Shown piece after piece: positions 47,405 to 55,318 of a stretch of DNA of 64,000 nucleotides; within the stretch, counting starts at the first letter, position 1, and each line of letters starts with the position of its first letter. The position numbers and the translations under genes are program-made. The stretch comes from Methanothrix sp. GTDB lineage: Archaea > Halobacteriota > Methanosarcinia > Methanotrichales > Methanotrichaceae. The notes beneath the pieces are model-generated. The model saw only the letters and a list, made by a program, of their open reading frames with translations, searched no databases and had not been told where the DNA came from. Location of the stretch: the NCBI GenBank assembly GCA_029907715.1, contig JARYLI010000002.1:1-64000 (forward strand), read 5' to 3'.

Positions 47405-48610
47405 TTACTGCATCGCCCTTGTCAGCGTGAGGTCTCCATGGGGGATCAGCACAGTCCTGGCATCCCTCCCATGCGTGCTCCATGCCAGCTCCAGCGCCTT
47501 CTCAATGCTTCTCACTGGCGTGAAGAAGCACCTTTCAGCCACGTCTCTGGGTATCGATGATACCAGAACAAGGTTGTTCCTGAGGGCCAGCTCTGCGATG
47601 TAAGCTGCCTTGTGCCCCCCAAACTCGTACTCTCTCGCAAAGCGCTCAACACACTCCTCTGGCGTGGAACATTCCCTCACCCACCTTTCGAATACCCTGT
47701 CGCCCAGACCCTCGGCGCACTCTGCCAGGAGGATGATGGTCCCTCCAGGAGCTGCAGCGCCCTTTGCATTCTCCAGCGCCTTCACAGCCTGGTAGAGGTT
47801 GATGTCCTTCGGCCTGCCTCCTGCGCATGTTATGACTACCTCCGCGGGCTTCACCTCCCGCAGGTACATCCTGTCCACAACCGCTGCGCCTGCGCGATGC
47901 GCCTTTATGTAATCGCCAGCCACAGCTGAGACGATCTCCTTTCTGCTGTTCAGCACCACATTGAGTATCAGATCGAGCCCTGCTATTTCTGCAGCCTCCT
48001 CCATGTCCTGCCTCACAGGGCTGTCAAGAAATCCAGAGCGAGCCCTTGGCTCCCTCATCATCATGTGGTTGCGGTGTATGGATCTCTCAGATGATACTCC
48101 TGGAAGAAGAGCCTTCGCACCACCGCTGTAGCCGGCGTAATAATGGTACTCTATGTTGCCTGTGCCTATCACTAGATCTGAGGACTCCACCAGATCGAAG
48201 ATCTCGACCGGCGTGCCGCGGCTGGTCTCACCAAGATGCACGCATCTCGATGTATCATGCTGGAAATGCGGAAGTCTCACACATCCGCGCAGAAGATGCC
48301 TGACCTCATCCTCGGTCATGCGCCGGTGTGTCCCAAGGGCAAAAACAACCCTGAGGTCCTTCACCCCTATTCCCTTAAGCCTGCGCACGAGGGGCGGAAG
48401 TATCCTGTGGCTCGGAGATGGTCGGGTGATGTCGCTCACGATCACCGCTGCACTCCTGCCAGAGAGATCCTCCAGGCCGGCGCCAATGGGCGAGTCCAGA
48501 GCTCTCTCTATCTCACCATCATGCGCCGGAGGCAGCTCGTTCGGCTTGAGAACCTCCCAGCCATCCTTCAGCTCAAGCCTGATAGATGAATTTCCATAGC
48601 CGAGAAGCAT
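47405..48610 (-). CDS. larA: LarA-family (nickel-pincer lactate racemase-like) protein
   Basis: A 401-residue member of the LarA/DUF2088 family, whose lactate racemase uses a nickel-pincer nucleotide. It has VSDITRPSPSHRILPPL, RVVFALGTHRRMTEDE, GNIEYHYYAGYSGGAKALLPGVSSERSIHRNH (with the His and the pincer lysine) and the C-terminal GGRPKDINLYQAVKALENA. Family members act on various 2-hydroxy acids, so lactate is only one option. The cofactor genes larB, larC and larE are not here. ATG 48610 follows GGGTG. MITE copy 6 lies ~120 bases upstream. Confidence 0.88.
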   Translation of the reverse strand: MLLGYGNSSIRLELKDGWEVLKPNELPPAHDGEIERALDSPIGAGLEDLSGRSAAVIVSDITRPSPSHRILPPLVRRLKGIGVKDLRVVFALGTHRRMTEDEVRHLLRGCVRLPHFQHDTSRCVHLGETSRGTPVEIFDLVESSDLVIGTGNIEYHYYAGYSGGAKALLPGVSSERSIHRNHMMMREPRARSGFLDSPVRQDMEEAAEIAGLDLILNVVLNSRKEIVSAVAGDYIKAHRAGAAVVDRMYLREVKPAEVVITCAGGRPKDINLYQAVKALENAKGAAAPGGTIILLAECAEGLGDRVFERWVRECSTPEECVERFAREYEFGGHKAAYIAELALRNNLVLVSSIPRDVAERCFFTPVRSIEKALELAWSTHGRDARTVLIPHGDLTLTRAMQ

Positions 48611-48731
48611 GTTAATTAACACCCTGAGATCCGGGATAACAACGACGTCTCTACCTCGAGCTTTATGAAGTTTTCAATCCACATTTTTCCTGGAACTCGG
48701 AGGGTGGTTTTGAGCTGATGTGAGCTTATCG

Positions 48732-48919
48732 CACGCGTCATCGGTTAAGATCGACATGTGTAGAATTGGACTTAATAGTCTTATCTCGCCTCAGTACTGC
48801 TATCAGGACTCAAGTCCACAGGCGGTCGATTTGAATCAAACTCTCCACTATGGGGATATCTCAATTTGTCAAATTTCGTGATCAATATATTTACATAAAA
48901 TCTTAACCGGTGACCAATG
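48732..48919 (+). mobile_element. 189-bp MITE family 1, copy 6 (188 bp, 10-bp duplication)
   Basis: Full length but for one deleted base near the right end (AAAATCTTAACCGG). The duplication GAGCTTATCG is perfect at 48722-48731 and 48920-48929. Confidence 0.92.
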
Positions 48920-48929
48920 GAGCTTATCG

Positions 48930-49422
48930 CCTGGTTTATCAGAGCCGGATATTTTCACGCATCGTACTTCCCTCCCAGTGCTGTGAGAGATTCGATTGCG
49001 TGGTTAGCGCATTTATGTGAACATGCATCACACCGCATGACGACATCTGCGAGCACTGCTGTGAGAGATGGTATTAGGAGAGGAGGCGCCTGCCCCAATG
49101 CAAGCGCCAGATGGCATCGCTCGAGCCTTTCTCCAGCATATCGGGAAAACCTGAGATGTCAGGTAAAGGAGGTCAAGTCGCGTGCCAATGCTACCTCATC
49201 TTACTGGGTAATAAAGATTTTGATTATAGTATTACAGAACCGTGGATGGATTACCATGTAGCTGAGAAAATCAGCGTTAGACCACACGGTAGGTGTTATG
49301 CAGGCGGGGCAGATTCCTGACAGGCATTCTGTGATTTGACAGCCAAAATCTGGCGCACCGCCTGTCCGCTGTTCCCGACAGCTGCGACAACCTATAAGTA
49401 GTATGCATTCCCTCTGGAAAGC
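48930..49422. other. Gene-free stretch between MITE copy 6 and the small membrane protein
   Basis: No supported gene. The motif CACTGCTGTGAGAGAT near 49056 echoes CAGTGCTGTGAGAGAT near 48978, a ~78-base direct spacing. CCTATAAGTA at 49391-49400 looks like the TATA box for the next gene. Confidence 0.35.
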
Positions 49423-49671
49423 ATGCTTTCTCCTGTGCTCCTGGATATCGCGGCAGCTCTGATCGGGGCTGGCATACTGATAAGCGTAATAAACAATCGC
49501 ATGGGCTCTGTGAGCATAGGTCTTGGATCCGTGACTGTGGGCGTTGTGCTTCTGTCGAATGTGCCCCAGGGCTGGGAGATTGTTGCTCTGGGATTCTTTG
49601 GCATCGCTGTGCTCGCAGGACTCTGGATGATCTCAGTCGGCTTAAAGCGAACTGGTGGAGAGCATTCCTGA
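49423..49671 (+). CDS. Small membrane protein of unknown function (82 residues)
   Basis: The 82-residue protein has two hydrophobic helices (LLDIAAALIGAGILISVI and WEIVALGFFGIAVLAGLWMI) joined by a glycine/valine-rich segment that may be a third (SVSIGLGSVTVGVVLLS). There is a short charged tail. Codon use is good and a TATA box lies about 27 bases upstream, so it is likely real. I know of no function. Confidence 0.65.
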   Translation: MLSPVLLDIAAALIGAGILISVINNRMGSVSIGLGSVTVGVVLLSNVPQGWEIVALGFFGIAVLAGLWMISVGLKRTGGEHS

Positions 49672-49970
49672 AGAGGACTCCATCCCGGTCATACCGGAGC
49701 TGGGGTCGTCTGATCAGATCGAATTGAGCCTCGCGTGAGATCCATGCGACCGCGGCAGCTCCGGGCTCAGCTCTGGCTGACCGAACATGCAATAACTGCG
49801 CCCGATCAATTCGACCCCGATGCCCATGCCGCCCTGTCTGAATGAGTGGGTCATTCCCGGACGCACAGCTTACAAAAGATGCCCATCGTTATATCAAGCA
49901 TCGCATTGATGCCGCGTGTCAAATAAAATAATGGCGGGCATCGGGATGCCGGACATTCTGTCAGCAAAGG
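49672..49970. other. Gene-free stretch with palindromic segments
   Basis: I see no gene. GATCAGATCGAATTG near 49711 and GATCAATTCGACC near 49803 form an inverted pair of modest length. GATGCCCAT occurs twice. GGCGGGCATCGGGATGCC near 49932-49949 could form a short hairpin. Confidence 0.3.
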
Positions 49971-50342
49971 CTATGGTGAGAGTTCCCCGCTGTTCTGCAT
50001 TCTCTTTATCTGATTTTTGACGGCCGCCTGCGAGTACCCCACCAGGCTCGCGATCTCCTTTACAGATGGTCTTGGATCAAGTTTCCAGAGCTGCTTTATC
50101 TTCTCCAGAGCCTCTTTATCATCTGAAAGCCGCGTCCTTCTCGAGATGCTGCCCCTGGTCATGGGTTTGCCTGCAAGATCTGACTCCTCATGGACAAATC
50201 TCAGAGCCTTCGGAGAGATCCCCTGGAGAATCAACTCAGATGCCAGCCTCTTGAGGGTCTTTCGCTGGAGTATAGCCTCCGCCTCAAGTCCCATGTAAGC
50301 CTCGGGCGTTATCTCGATCCTGGTATATCGACCACTTGGCAT
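49971..50342 (-). CDS. DNA-binding protein with C-terminal helix-turn-helix
   Basis: A 123-residue protein. The N-terminal half (RIEITPEAYMGLEAEAILQRKTLKRLASELI) resembles a ribbon-helix-helix or short helical dimerisation unit. The C-terminal half (PSVKEIASLVGYSQAAVKNQIKRMQNSGEL) is a clear helix-turn-helix of the winged type. It is probably a transcriptional regulator; the target is unknown. There is no adjacent operon partner. Confidence 0.72.
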   Translation of the reverse strand: MPSGRYTRIEITPEAYMGLEAEAILQRKTLKRLASELILQGISPKALRFVHEESDLAGKPMTRGSISRRTRLSDDKEALEKIKQLWKLDPRPSVKEIASLVGYSQAAVKNQIKRMQNSGELSP

Positions 50343-50543
50343 CGAAACAGATCGCCTCTTGTAAACTGGAATATAACAGAGCTAACAGATTACCGATAAT
50401 GGTGCAGGATGGATATGATCTTTTTGGTTGGACAGGTATCCTGTCTAGTCCCGAAACCTCTGACCTTATATAGTCGACGTTTTGAGGGGTGTTTCAACAT
50501 GGTTCACGCCTGGAGGTTCCTGAACGTAATCAATCCCCCGGAA

Positions 50544-50599
50544 GGAGCGCAGAGCAGGAGCGGTGTCTCTTTGGGCAAGTCATCATATGGATAAGAGCG
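50544..50599 (+). repeat. Family-2 short element, right-half fragment
   Basis: Matches only the right half of the family: GGAGCGCAGAGCAGG, then TTTGGGCAAGTCATCATATGG, ending ATAAGAGCG. A complete copy follows directly, five bases later. Confidence 0.6.
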
Positions 50600-50604
50600 A
50601 AGTC

Positions 50605-50778
50605 AGCTCTTATGTATTCAGCAACTTGGAGGTCATACAGGCCAGTTGCTGAGTGCACTCATTCGCTCGCCAGGCCTTCGACTTCGTCGAAACTCTTCGA
50701 CGTAGTCGAAGATAAGTCGAAACGAGCGCATAGCAGGGCTGATGCCTCTTCAGGCAAGTTATCAGATGGATAAGAGCG
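50605..50778 (+). repeat. Family-2 short element, copy G (longest, 174 bp)
   Basis: Starts AGCTCTTATGTATTCAGCAA and ends ATAAGAGCG. It has the paired TCAGCAACTTGG/CCAGTTGCTGA arm and an extended apical part with three TTCGAC/GTCGAA palindromes, then CGAGCGCATAGC and CAGGCAAGTTATCAGATGG. Flanks share only AAGTC, so no clear target duplication. Confidence 0.75.
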
Positions 50779-50956
50779 ATAAAGTCAAGACTTTTGGGAC
50801 TAAACAGCCATCACGCTGGACGGGCTCGAGCTCCATGAGCGACTGTTCCCCACGGGCATATTCTCTTCACATCAATCCAGAAAATCATCGGGAGTTCATG
50901 ATCCACCGTCGATCCCGACAGATTCTTATATTTCCTGTAAGAGTCTCCGGAGATGA

Positions 50957-53191
50957 ATGCACCTCATCATTGCTGAGAAGCACGATGCTGCGAGGCGTAT
51001 ATCTGAGATTCTTGCCGGCAAGAAGCCAGCTGTTGCGAGGGTCTCCGGGGTCGATACATTTCGTTTTGATGATCGTGTTGTCATAGGCCTCAGCGGCCAT
51101 ATCGTGGGCCTTGATTATCCTGAGAGCTACAACAACTGGCAGAGGGTGGATTACAGGGATCTCATCAGGGCGGAGATTGTATCAAAACCCACACAGGAGC
51201 GGATAGTCTCTGCGCTCAGAAAGCTCGGCAGGGAAGCGGATCATGTCACGATCGCCACAGACTACGACAGAGAGGGCGAGCTCATAGGTGTTGAGGCTCT
51301 ACGCATACTGCAGGAGGTCAATCCCTCTGTAAAAGCTGACAGGGTGCGGTTCAGCGCCATAACAAAAAGCGAGATTCTCAGGGCGTTCGCCCAGCCAGGT
51401 GAGGTCGACTTCAACCTTGCCGCATCTGGCGAGGCCAGACAGATCATAGACCTCGTGTGGGGCGCAGCCCTGACGCGGTTCATATCAATCACATCAGGCC
51501 GGCTCGGCAAGGAGTTCCTATCTGTGGGAAGGGTCCAGTCGCCAACACTGGCCCTGATCGTGGATCGCGAGAAGGAGATAGAGTCGTTCCAGCCGAAACC
51601 CTACTGGGAGATTTACGCAGATCTCGAGAAGGGTATAAGGGCGAGGCACGCGAAACCCAGGATCTGGAACAGGGACGAGGTCGATCATATACTGAATTCT
51701 CTGAGCGACGTGGCACGCGTGAGATCGATCTCGAGAGGGGAGAGAAGGGACAGGCCACCAACGCCCTTTGATACCACCAGCTTCATCAGCGCAGCTAGCA
51801 GCATTGGCTTCACAGCGGCAAACGCGATGAGGATCGCAGAGGATCTTTACACAAACGGTTACATCAGCTATCCCAGGACAGATAACACCGTTTACCCTCC
51901 ATCGATCGATCTTAGATCGCTGCTCGAGATGCTGTCATCAGGCCCGTTCCGCGAGGATGCCCTGGAGCTGATGAATGGCAGCCTGATACCCACAAGGGGA
52001 AAACGCTCGACCACGGATCACCCCCCCATATATCCGACGTCGGTAGCTGATAAAAACGATCTCAAAGAAGATCAGTGGAGGATATACGAGCTCGTTGTGA
52101 GGCGGTTCTTCGCGACGCTCTCAGGAGAGTGCGTCTGGGAGACGACGAGCATAAGCTTTGATATCGGTGATGAACTCTTCAGGGCGAACGGCTCCAGAAT
52201 CCTGGACAAGGGCTGGAGGAGGTACTATCCATACAGCAGGGCAGAGGAGAACGTTCTTCCCCCGCTCGAGGAGGGAGAGGAGCTGAAGGTTCTCGGCCAT
52301 GAGGTTCTCTCGAAGGAGACCCAGCCTCCGGCTAGGTTCGGGCATGGGCGTCTGGTCAGGCTCATGGACGAACTCGGCCTGGGCACAAAGTCCACCAGGC
52401 ACGATATAATAAGCAAGCTCTATGCGAGAGCTTACATACACGGCAACCCTATAAGACCGACGAAGACAGCGTATGCTGTTGTGGATACGCTCCAGCGTCA
52501 CGCCCCTGCGATCACGAAGCCAGAGATGACACGAACCCTTGAGAATGACATGCTCAAGATTGCGGAGCAGAAGATCACAAAGGGGGAGGTCATCGAGGAG
52601 TCGAGGCAGATGCTCGAGTCTGTATTCGATGAGCTCCTCGCCCACAGGAAGGAGATCGAGGATTCGCTGAGGGAGGGGCTTCGCGTCGACAGGATAGTGG
52701 GCAGATGCAGCCTCTGCGGTTCGGATCTGATTATAAGACGCGGGAGGCGTGGTGCCAGGTTCGTGGGATGCTCCGGATATCCTGAATGCAGGTTCACGCT
52801 TCCTCTTCCCAGAGGAGGCATGATAGTGGTCACAGAGCGGAGATGCGAGACACATGGCATGAACCACATCAGAATCATAAATCGCGGTAAGAGGCCATGG
52901 GACCTCGGATGTCCATACTGCAACTTCAACAACTGGCAGGCGAAAAAGGAGTCGGAAACGCGGCGTATGCCCGAGCTCGGTGACATCTCGGGAATAGGTC
53001 CGAAGAGCAGGGAACGCCTCGAGAATGCGGGAATAAAGACGCTCGAGGCGCTTGTGTCCACAGATCCTGCCAGCATCGCAGAGTCGACCGGCATCAGCAT
53101 CAAAAAGATAATCGCCTGGCAGAAGTCGGCCAGGAGCATCATCTCCGGAGGTGAGCCGGGCGGCGAGGTGCCTGGATCGTCCACGTGCTGA
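50957..53191 (+). CDS. topA: DNA topoisomerase I (type IA, archaeal)
   Basis: It relaxes negatively supercoiled DNA by passing one strand through a transient break. The 744-residue protein has the Toprim residues E7 and D102-x-D104-x-E106 (ATDYDREGELIG), and the active tyrosine Y305 in YISYPRTDN. The C-terminus has CSLCG ... CSGYPEC zinc finger (about 580-610), another CETHG/CPYC pair and a helix-hairpin-helix (LGDISGIGPKSRERLENAGIK). ATG 50957 is preceded by GGAG. Confidence 0.95.
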   Translation: MHLIIAEKHDAARRISEILAGKKPAVARVSGVDTFRFDDRVVIGLSGHIVGLDYPESYNNWQRVDYRDLIRAEIVSKPTQERIVSALRKLGREADHVTIATDYDREGELIGVEALRILQEVNPSVKADRVRFSAITKSEILRAFAQPGEVDFNLAASGEARQIIDLVWGAALTRFISITSGRLGKEFLSVGRVQSPTLALIVDREKEIESFQPKPYWEIYADLEKGIRARHAKPRIWNRDEVDHILNSLSDVARVRSISRGERRDRPPTPFDTTSFISAASSIGFTAANAMRIAEDLYTNGYISYPRTDNTVYPPSIDLRSLLEMLSSGPFREDALELMNGSLIPTRGKRSTTDHPPIYPTSVADKNDLKEDQWRIYELVVRRFFATLSGECVWETTSISFDIGDELFRANGSRILDKGWRRYYPYSRAEENVLPPLEEGEELKVLGHEVLSKETQPPARFGHGRLVRLMDELGLGTKSTRHDIISKLYARAYIHGNPIRPTKTAYAVVDTLQRHAPAITKPEMTRTLENDMLKIAEQKITKGEVIEESRQMLESVFDELLAHRKEIEDSLREGLRVDRIVGRCSLCGSDLIIRRGRRGARFVGCSGYPECRFTLPLPRGGMIVVTERRCETHGMNHIRIINRGKRPWDLGCPYCNFNNWQAKKESETRRMPELGDISGIGPKSRERLENAGIKTLEALVSTDPASIAESTGISIKKIIAWQKSARSIISGGEPGGEVPGSSTC

Positions 53192-53249
53192 ACATTGATA
53201 GAATCGTGTTCGCTTCAGAAGCCACCTGCGATGCTCAGATGCGCTGCAG

Positions 53250-53367
53250 GTATTTGCTCGATATTGTGAGCGTACTTGAGTTACCGATCAAGTGAGGCCG
53301 CTGTGGCATAGTCGTTTATCCAGAAATCCGCCAAGGTGAACTCTACCTCAACGTATTGAGCATGTTC
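53250..53367 (+). repeat. Family-3 short element, copy 2
   Basis: Matches the copy at 46861-46980 from GTATTTGCTCGATATTGTG to CGTATTGAGCATGTTC. Flanks GCGCTGCAG (53241-53249) and GCTCTGCAG (53368-53376) agree at eight of nine bases. Confidence 0.7.
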
Positions 53368-53424
53368 GCTCTGCAGGATCACCTATCGCAATATTGATGC
53401 GGTTTTGAAGGGACCTATCAAAAT

Positions 53425-53538
53425 GCTCTTATGTGCTTTGCAACTTGGAGAGACTGCAGAGCTTGCTGCTGTAAGCGCTCATCAACTTGCCGGAAGCGCA
53501 TAGTGTGGCTTTTCTTCGGGCAAGTTAGCACAATAGCG
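53425..53538 (+). repeat. Family-2 short element, copy H (8-bp duplication)
   Basis: Starts GCTCTTATGTGC (first base of the family end lost) and ends with AATAGCG. The flanks ATCAAAAT (53417-53424 and 53539-53546) are identical. Inside are GCAACTTGGAG and TTCGGGCAAGTTAGCA. Confidence 0.75.
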
Positions 53539-53573
53539 ATCAAAATTTCAGAAACCATCATGCAAGGTGGACA

Positions 53574-53648
53574 TGGGCCTGGCCGGATTTGAACCGGCGA
53601 CCACTCGGTTATGAGCCGAGCGCTCTAACCGGACTAAGCTACAGGCCC
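53574..53648 (-). tRNA. tRNA with CAU anticodon (Met or Ile2)
   Basis: The 75-base cloverleaf has acceptor stem GGGCCTG paired with CAGGCCC and discriminator A, TAGC...TTAG in the D arm, anticodon stem CTCGG/CCGAG with loop CTCATAA, and a GGTTCAAATCC T-loop. The anticodon CAU could be elongator Met or lysidine/agmatidine-modified Ile; sequence alone does not decide. No CCA is encoded and there is no intron. A TATA-like box lies about 20 bases upstream. Confidence 0.92.
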
Positions 53649-53664
53649 GCAAGACCACAGGAAC

Positions 53665-53675
53665 TCGATTTTATG
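53665..53675 (-). promoter_or_regulatory. TATA box of the tRNA gene
   Basis: The minus strand reads GCATAAAATCG, about 17-27 bases before the tRNA 5' end. Confidence 0.5.
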
Positions 53676-53871
53676 CAACCACCGGCGTTATGCCTACTTT
53701 CCACTCCTGTATTTATAGCTTGTGTTGTGCAGCCAGATTATCATATAAATAATAAAATACTCAAACTAAAATCCACAGCTTTCGAGCAGACTGCCTGAGA
53801 CACAGCCATTCGGTCACAGGTGAGTGTGCCGAGATGTACGATATAAGCAGGCGCAGGGATGAAAGCATGAA

Positions 53872-53974
53872 CGCTCTTGTCCATCTGATAACTTGCCCGA
53901 AGAAAAGTCACGCCGTGCGCTCGTGGCGAGCGAATGAGTGCATTCAGCAACCAGCCTGCATGTTCATCGCTTAA
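53872..53974 (-). repeat. Family-2 short element, copy I (truncated)
   Basis: In reverse orientation it starts CGCTCTTGTCCATCTGATAA and keeps CTTGCCCGAAG, the GCGCTCG/CGAGCG arm and ATTCAGCAACC. It breaks off before the far end. No duplication is visible. Confidence 0.6.
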
Positions 53975-53996
53975 TATATAATATCTGGAATGAATT

Positions 53997-55310
53997 CTAG
54001 CCGGCACCGCCGACGACTGCCTCCTCTATCAGGATGTGCGGCGCCCCATCTCCCACAGGCACGACCTGTCCACCCTTTCCGCATCCGCCGCTGTTGAACC
54101 TGAGATCGTCTGCAACCGCTCTCACTCCCTGAAGAATGCTCAGAGTCTGCCCAGATAGGGATACATCTCTTATGAGCCCGGCGAGCTCTCCGTTCCTCAC
54201 AAGATAACCTCTCCTGGCATTGAACTGGAAGATCCCCTCAGCGGTGTTGACCTGTCCACCGCGGCTCCCTATGAGGTAAACTCCATCTTTCATCTCCTCA
54301 AAGATCTCTTCCAAACTCCAGTCGCCATTGGCCATGTATGTGTTTGACATTCTCACTATCGGCCGGTTGTAACCCTGAGCCCTGGCGTTCCGTGGATCTC
54401 CACCCAGCCTTCCAGCGGTCTCTCTTGTATGAAGATACGATCTGAGTATACCATTCTCAACGAGAACCGTCTCCCTCGCTGCGGACCCCTCATCATCGAA
54501 GGGATAGTGGCCGTAATGCATGAGAGATGGATCGTCCTTCACGGTTACAAGCTCAGAGCCTATCCGCTCTCCGATCCTCCCCTGGAGTACTGAGCCGCCC
54601 TCAAGAACTATGTCTCCTTCTGTCGCGTGCCCCACTGCTTCGTGTATGAAGACCCCACCCAGCTCCTGGTCCAGCACGACCGGAAACCTTCCGCCCTTGG
54701 GGACCCTCGCGTCCAGCAGATCGAGGGCTGTTCTGGCTGCACTGCGTGCGAGCTCAAATGGATCCTCCCGCTCGATCAGCTCCAGCCCGCAGACACCAGC
54801 TCTTATCTCGCTGCTTGACTGGAGGAGGCCTGCCCTTGTGGCAACGGCACTTATCCCAAAGCCCGTTCTGGTCACGGAGCTTCTCAGCGATGCCCCATCC
54901 GAGCTGCTGTACTCTGTCTCAGTGAGAATATCTGTGTAGAAAACACGCGTGCTTGAGATCCCGGGAAGCCTCGCTGCCCTCTCTATCTCCCTGACGAGAT
55001 CGACCTTCTCCTCCAGGGAGACCGATGATGGGTCCTTCTTCACCGGTACTCTGCAGCTCACCCCCCTCTCCCCCTCGGCCAGATGCAGTATCTCACGGCC
55101 ATCGACCGATCTGGCGATCCTCCGGGCCCTCTCGACGCTCTTCTCCAGGTCTTCGATGCTGTCGCTCTTCACAAAGCCCCATGCTCCGTCCACGAGAGCT
55201 CTGACAGCCACGCCCTGGAATATGCTCTCCGAGATCTCCTCGACCTTCGAGTTGTCAACAACTATGCTTATCCTCCGGCCCCTGACGATCCTGGTATCGA
55301 AGAACTCCAT
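53997..55310 (-). CDS. tldD: TldD-type metalloprotease
   Basis: TldD/TldE (PmbA) form a heterodimeric metalloprotease that degrades unfolded or modified peptides; TldD carries the active site. The 437-residue protein has the zinc motif HEAVGH (with the third ligand in the following GGCGKGGQVV region) and the family segment DDEGSAARETVLVENG. Its partner TldE is not adjacent. The start ATG 55310 lies nine bases past lonB, with GTG 55319 as an alternative overlapping its stop. Confidence 0.9.
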   Translation of the reverse strand: MEFFDTRIVRGRRISIVVDNSKVEEISESIFQGVAVRALVDGAWGFVKSDSIEDLEKSVERARRIARSVDGREILHLAEGERGVSCRVPVKKDPSSVSLEEKVDLVREIERAARLPGISSTRVFYTDILTETEYSSSDGASLRSSVTRTGFGISAVATRAGLLQSSSEIRAGVCGLELIEREDPFELARSAARTALDLLDARVPKGGRFPVVLDQELGGVFIHEAVGHATEGDIVLEGGSVLQGRIGERIGSELVTVKDDPSLMHYGHYPFDDEGSAARETVLVENGILRSYLHTRETAGRLGGDPRNARAQGYNRPIVRMSNTYMANGDWSLEEIFEEMKDGVYLIGSRGGQVNTAEGIFQFNARRGYLVRNGELAGLIRDVSLSGQTLSILQGVRAVADDLRFNSGGCGKGGQVVPVGDGAPHILIEEAVVGGAG

Positions 55311-55318
55311 GCAGATCA

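Noticed and set aside
48917-49261. 114-residue open frame after MITE copy 6
   Set aside because: Starts at the MITE edge, has no ribosome-binding site and poor codon pattern.
49277-49792. 171-residue minus-strand frame opposite the small membrane protein
   Set aside because: Shadow of the plus-strand gene, which has the TATA box and hydrophobic pattern.
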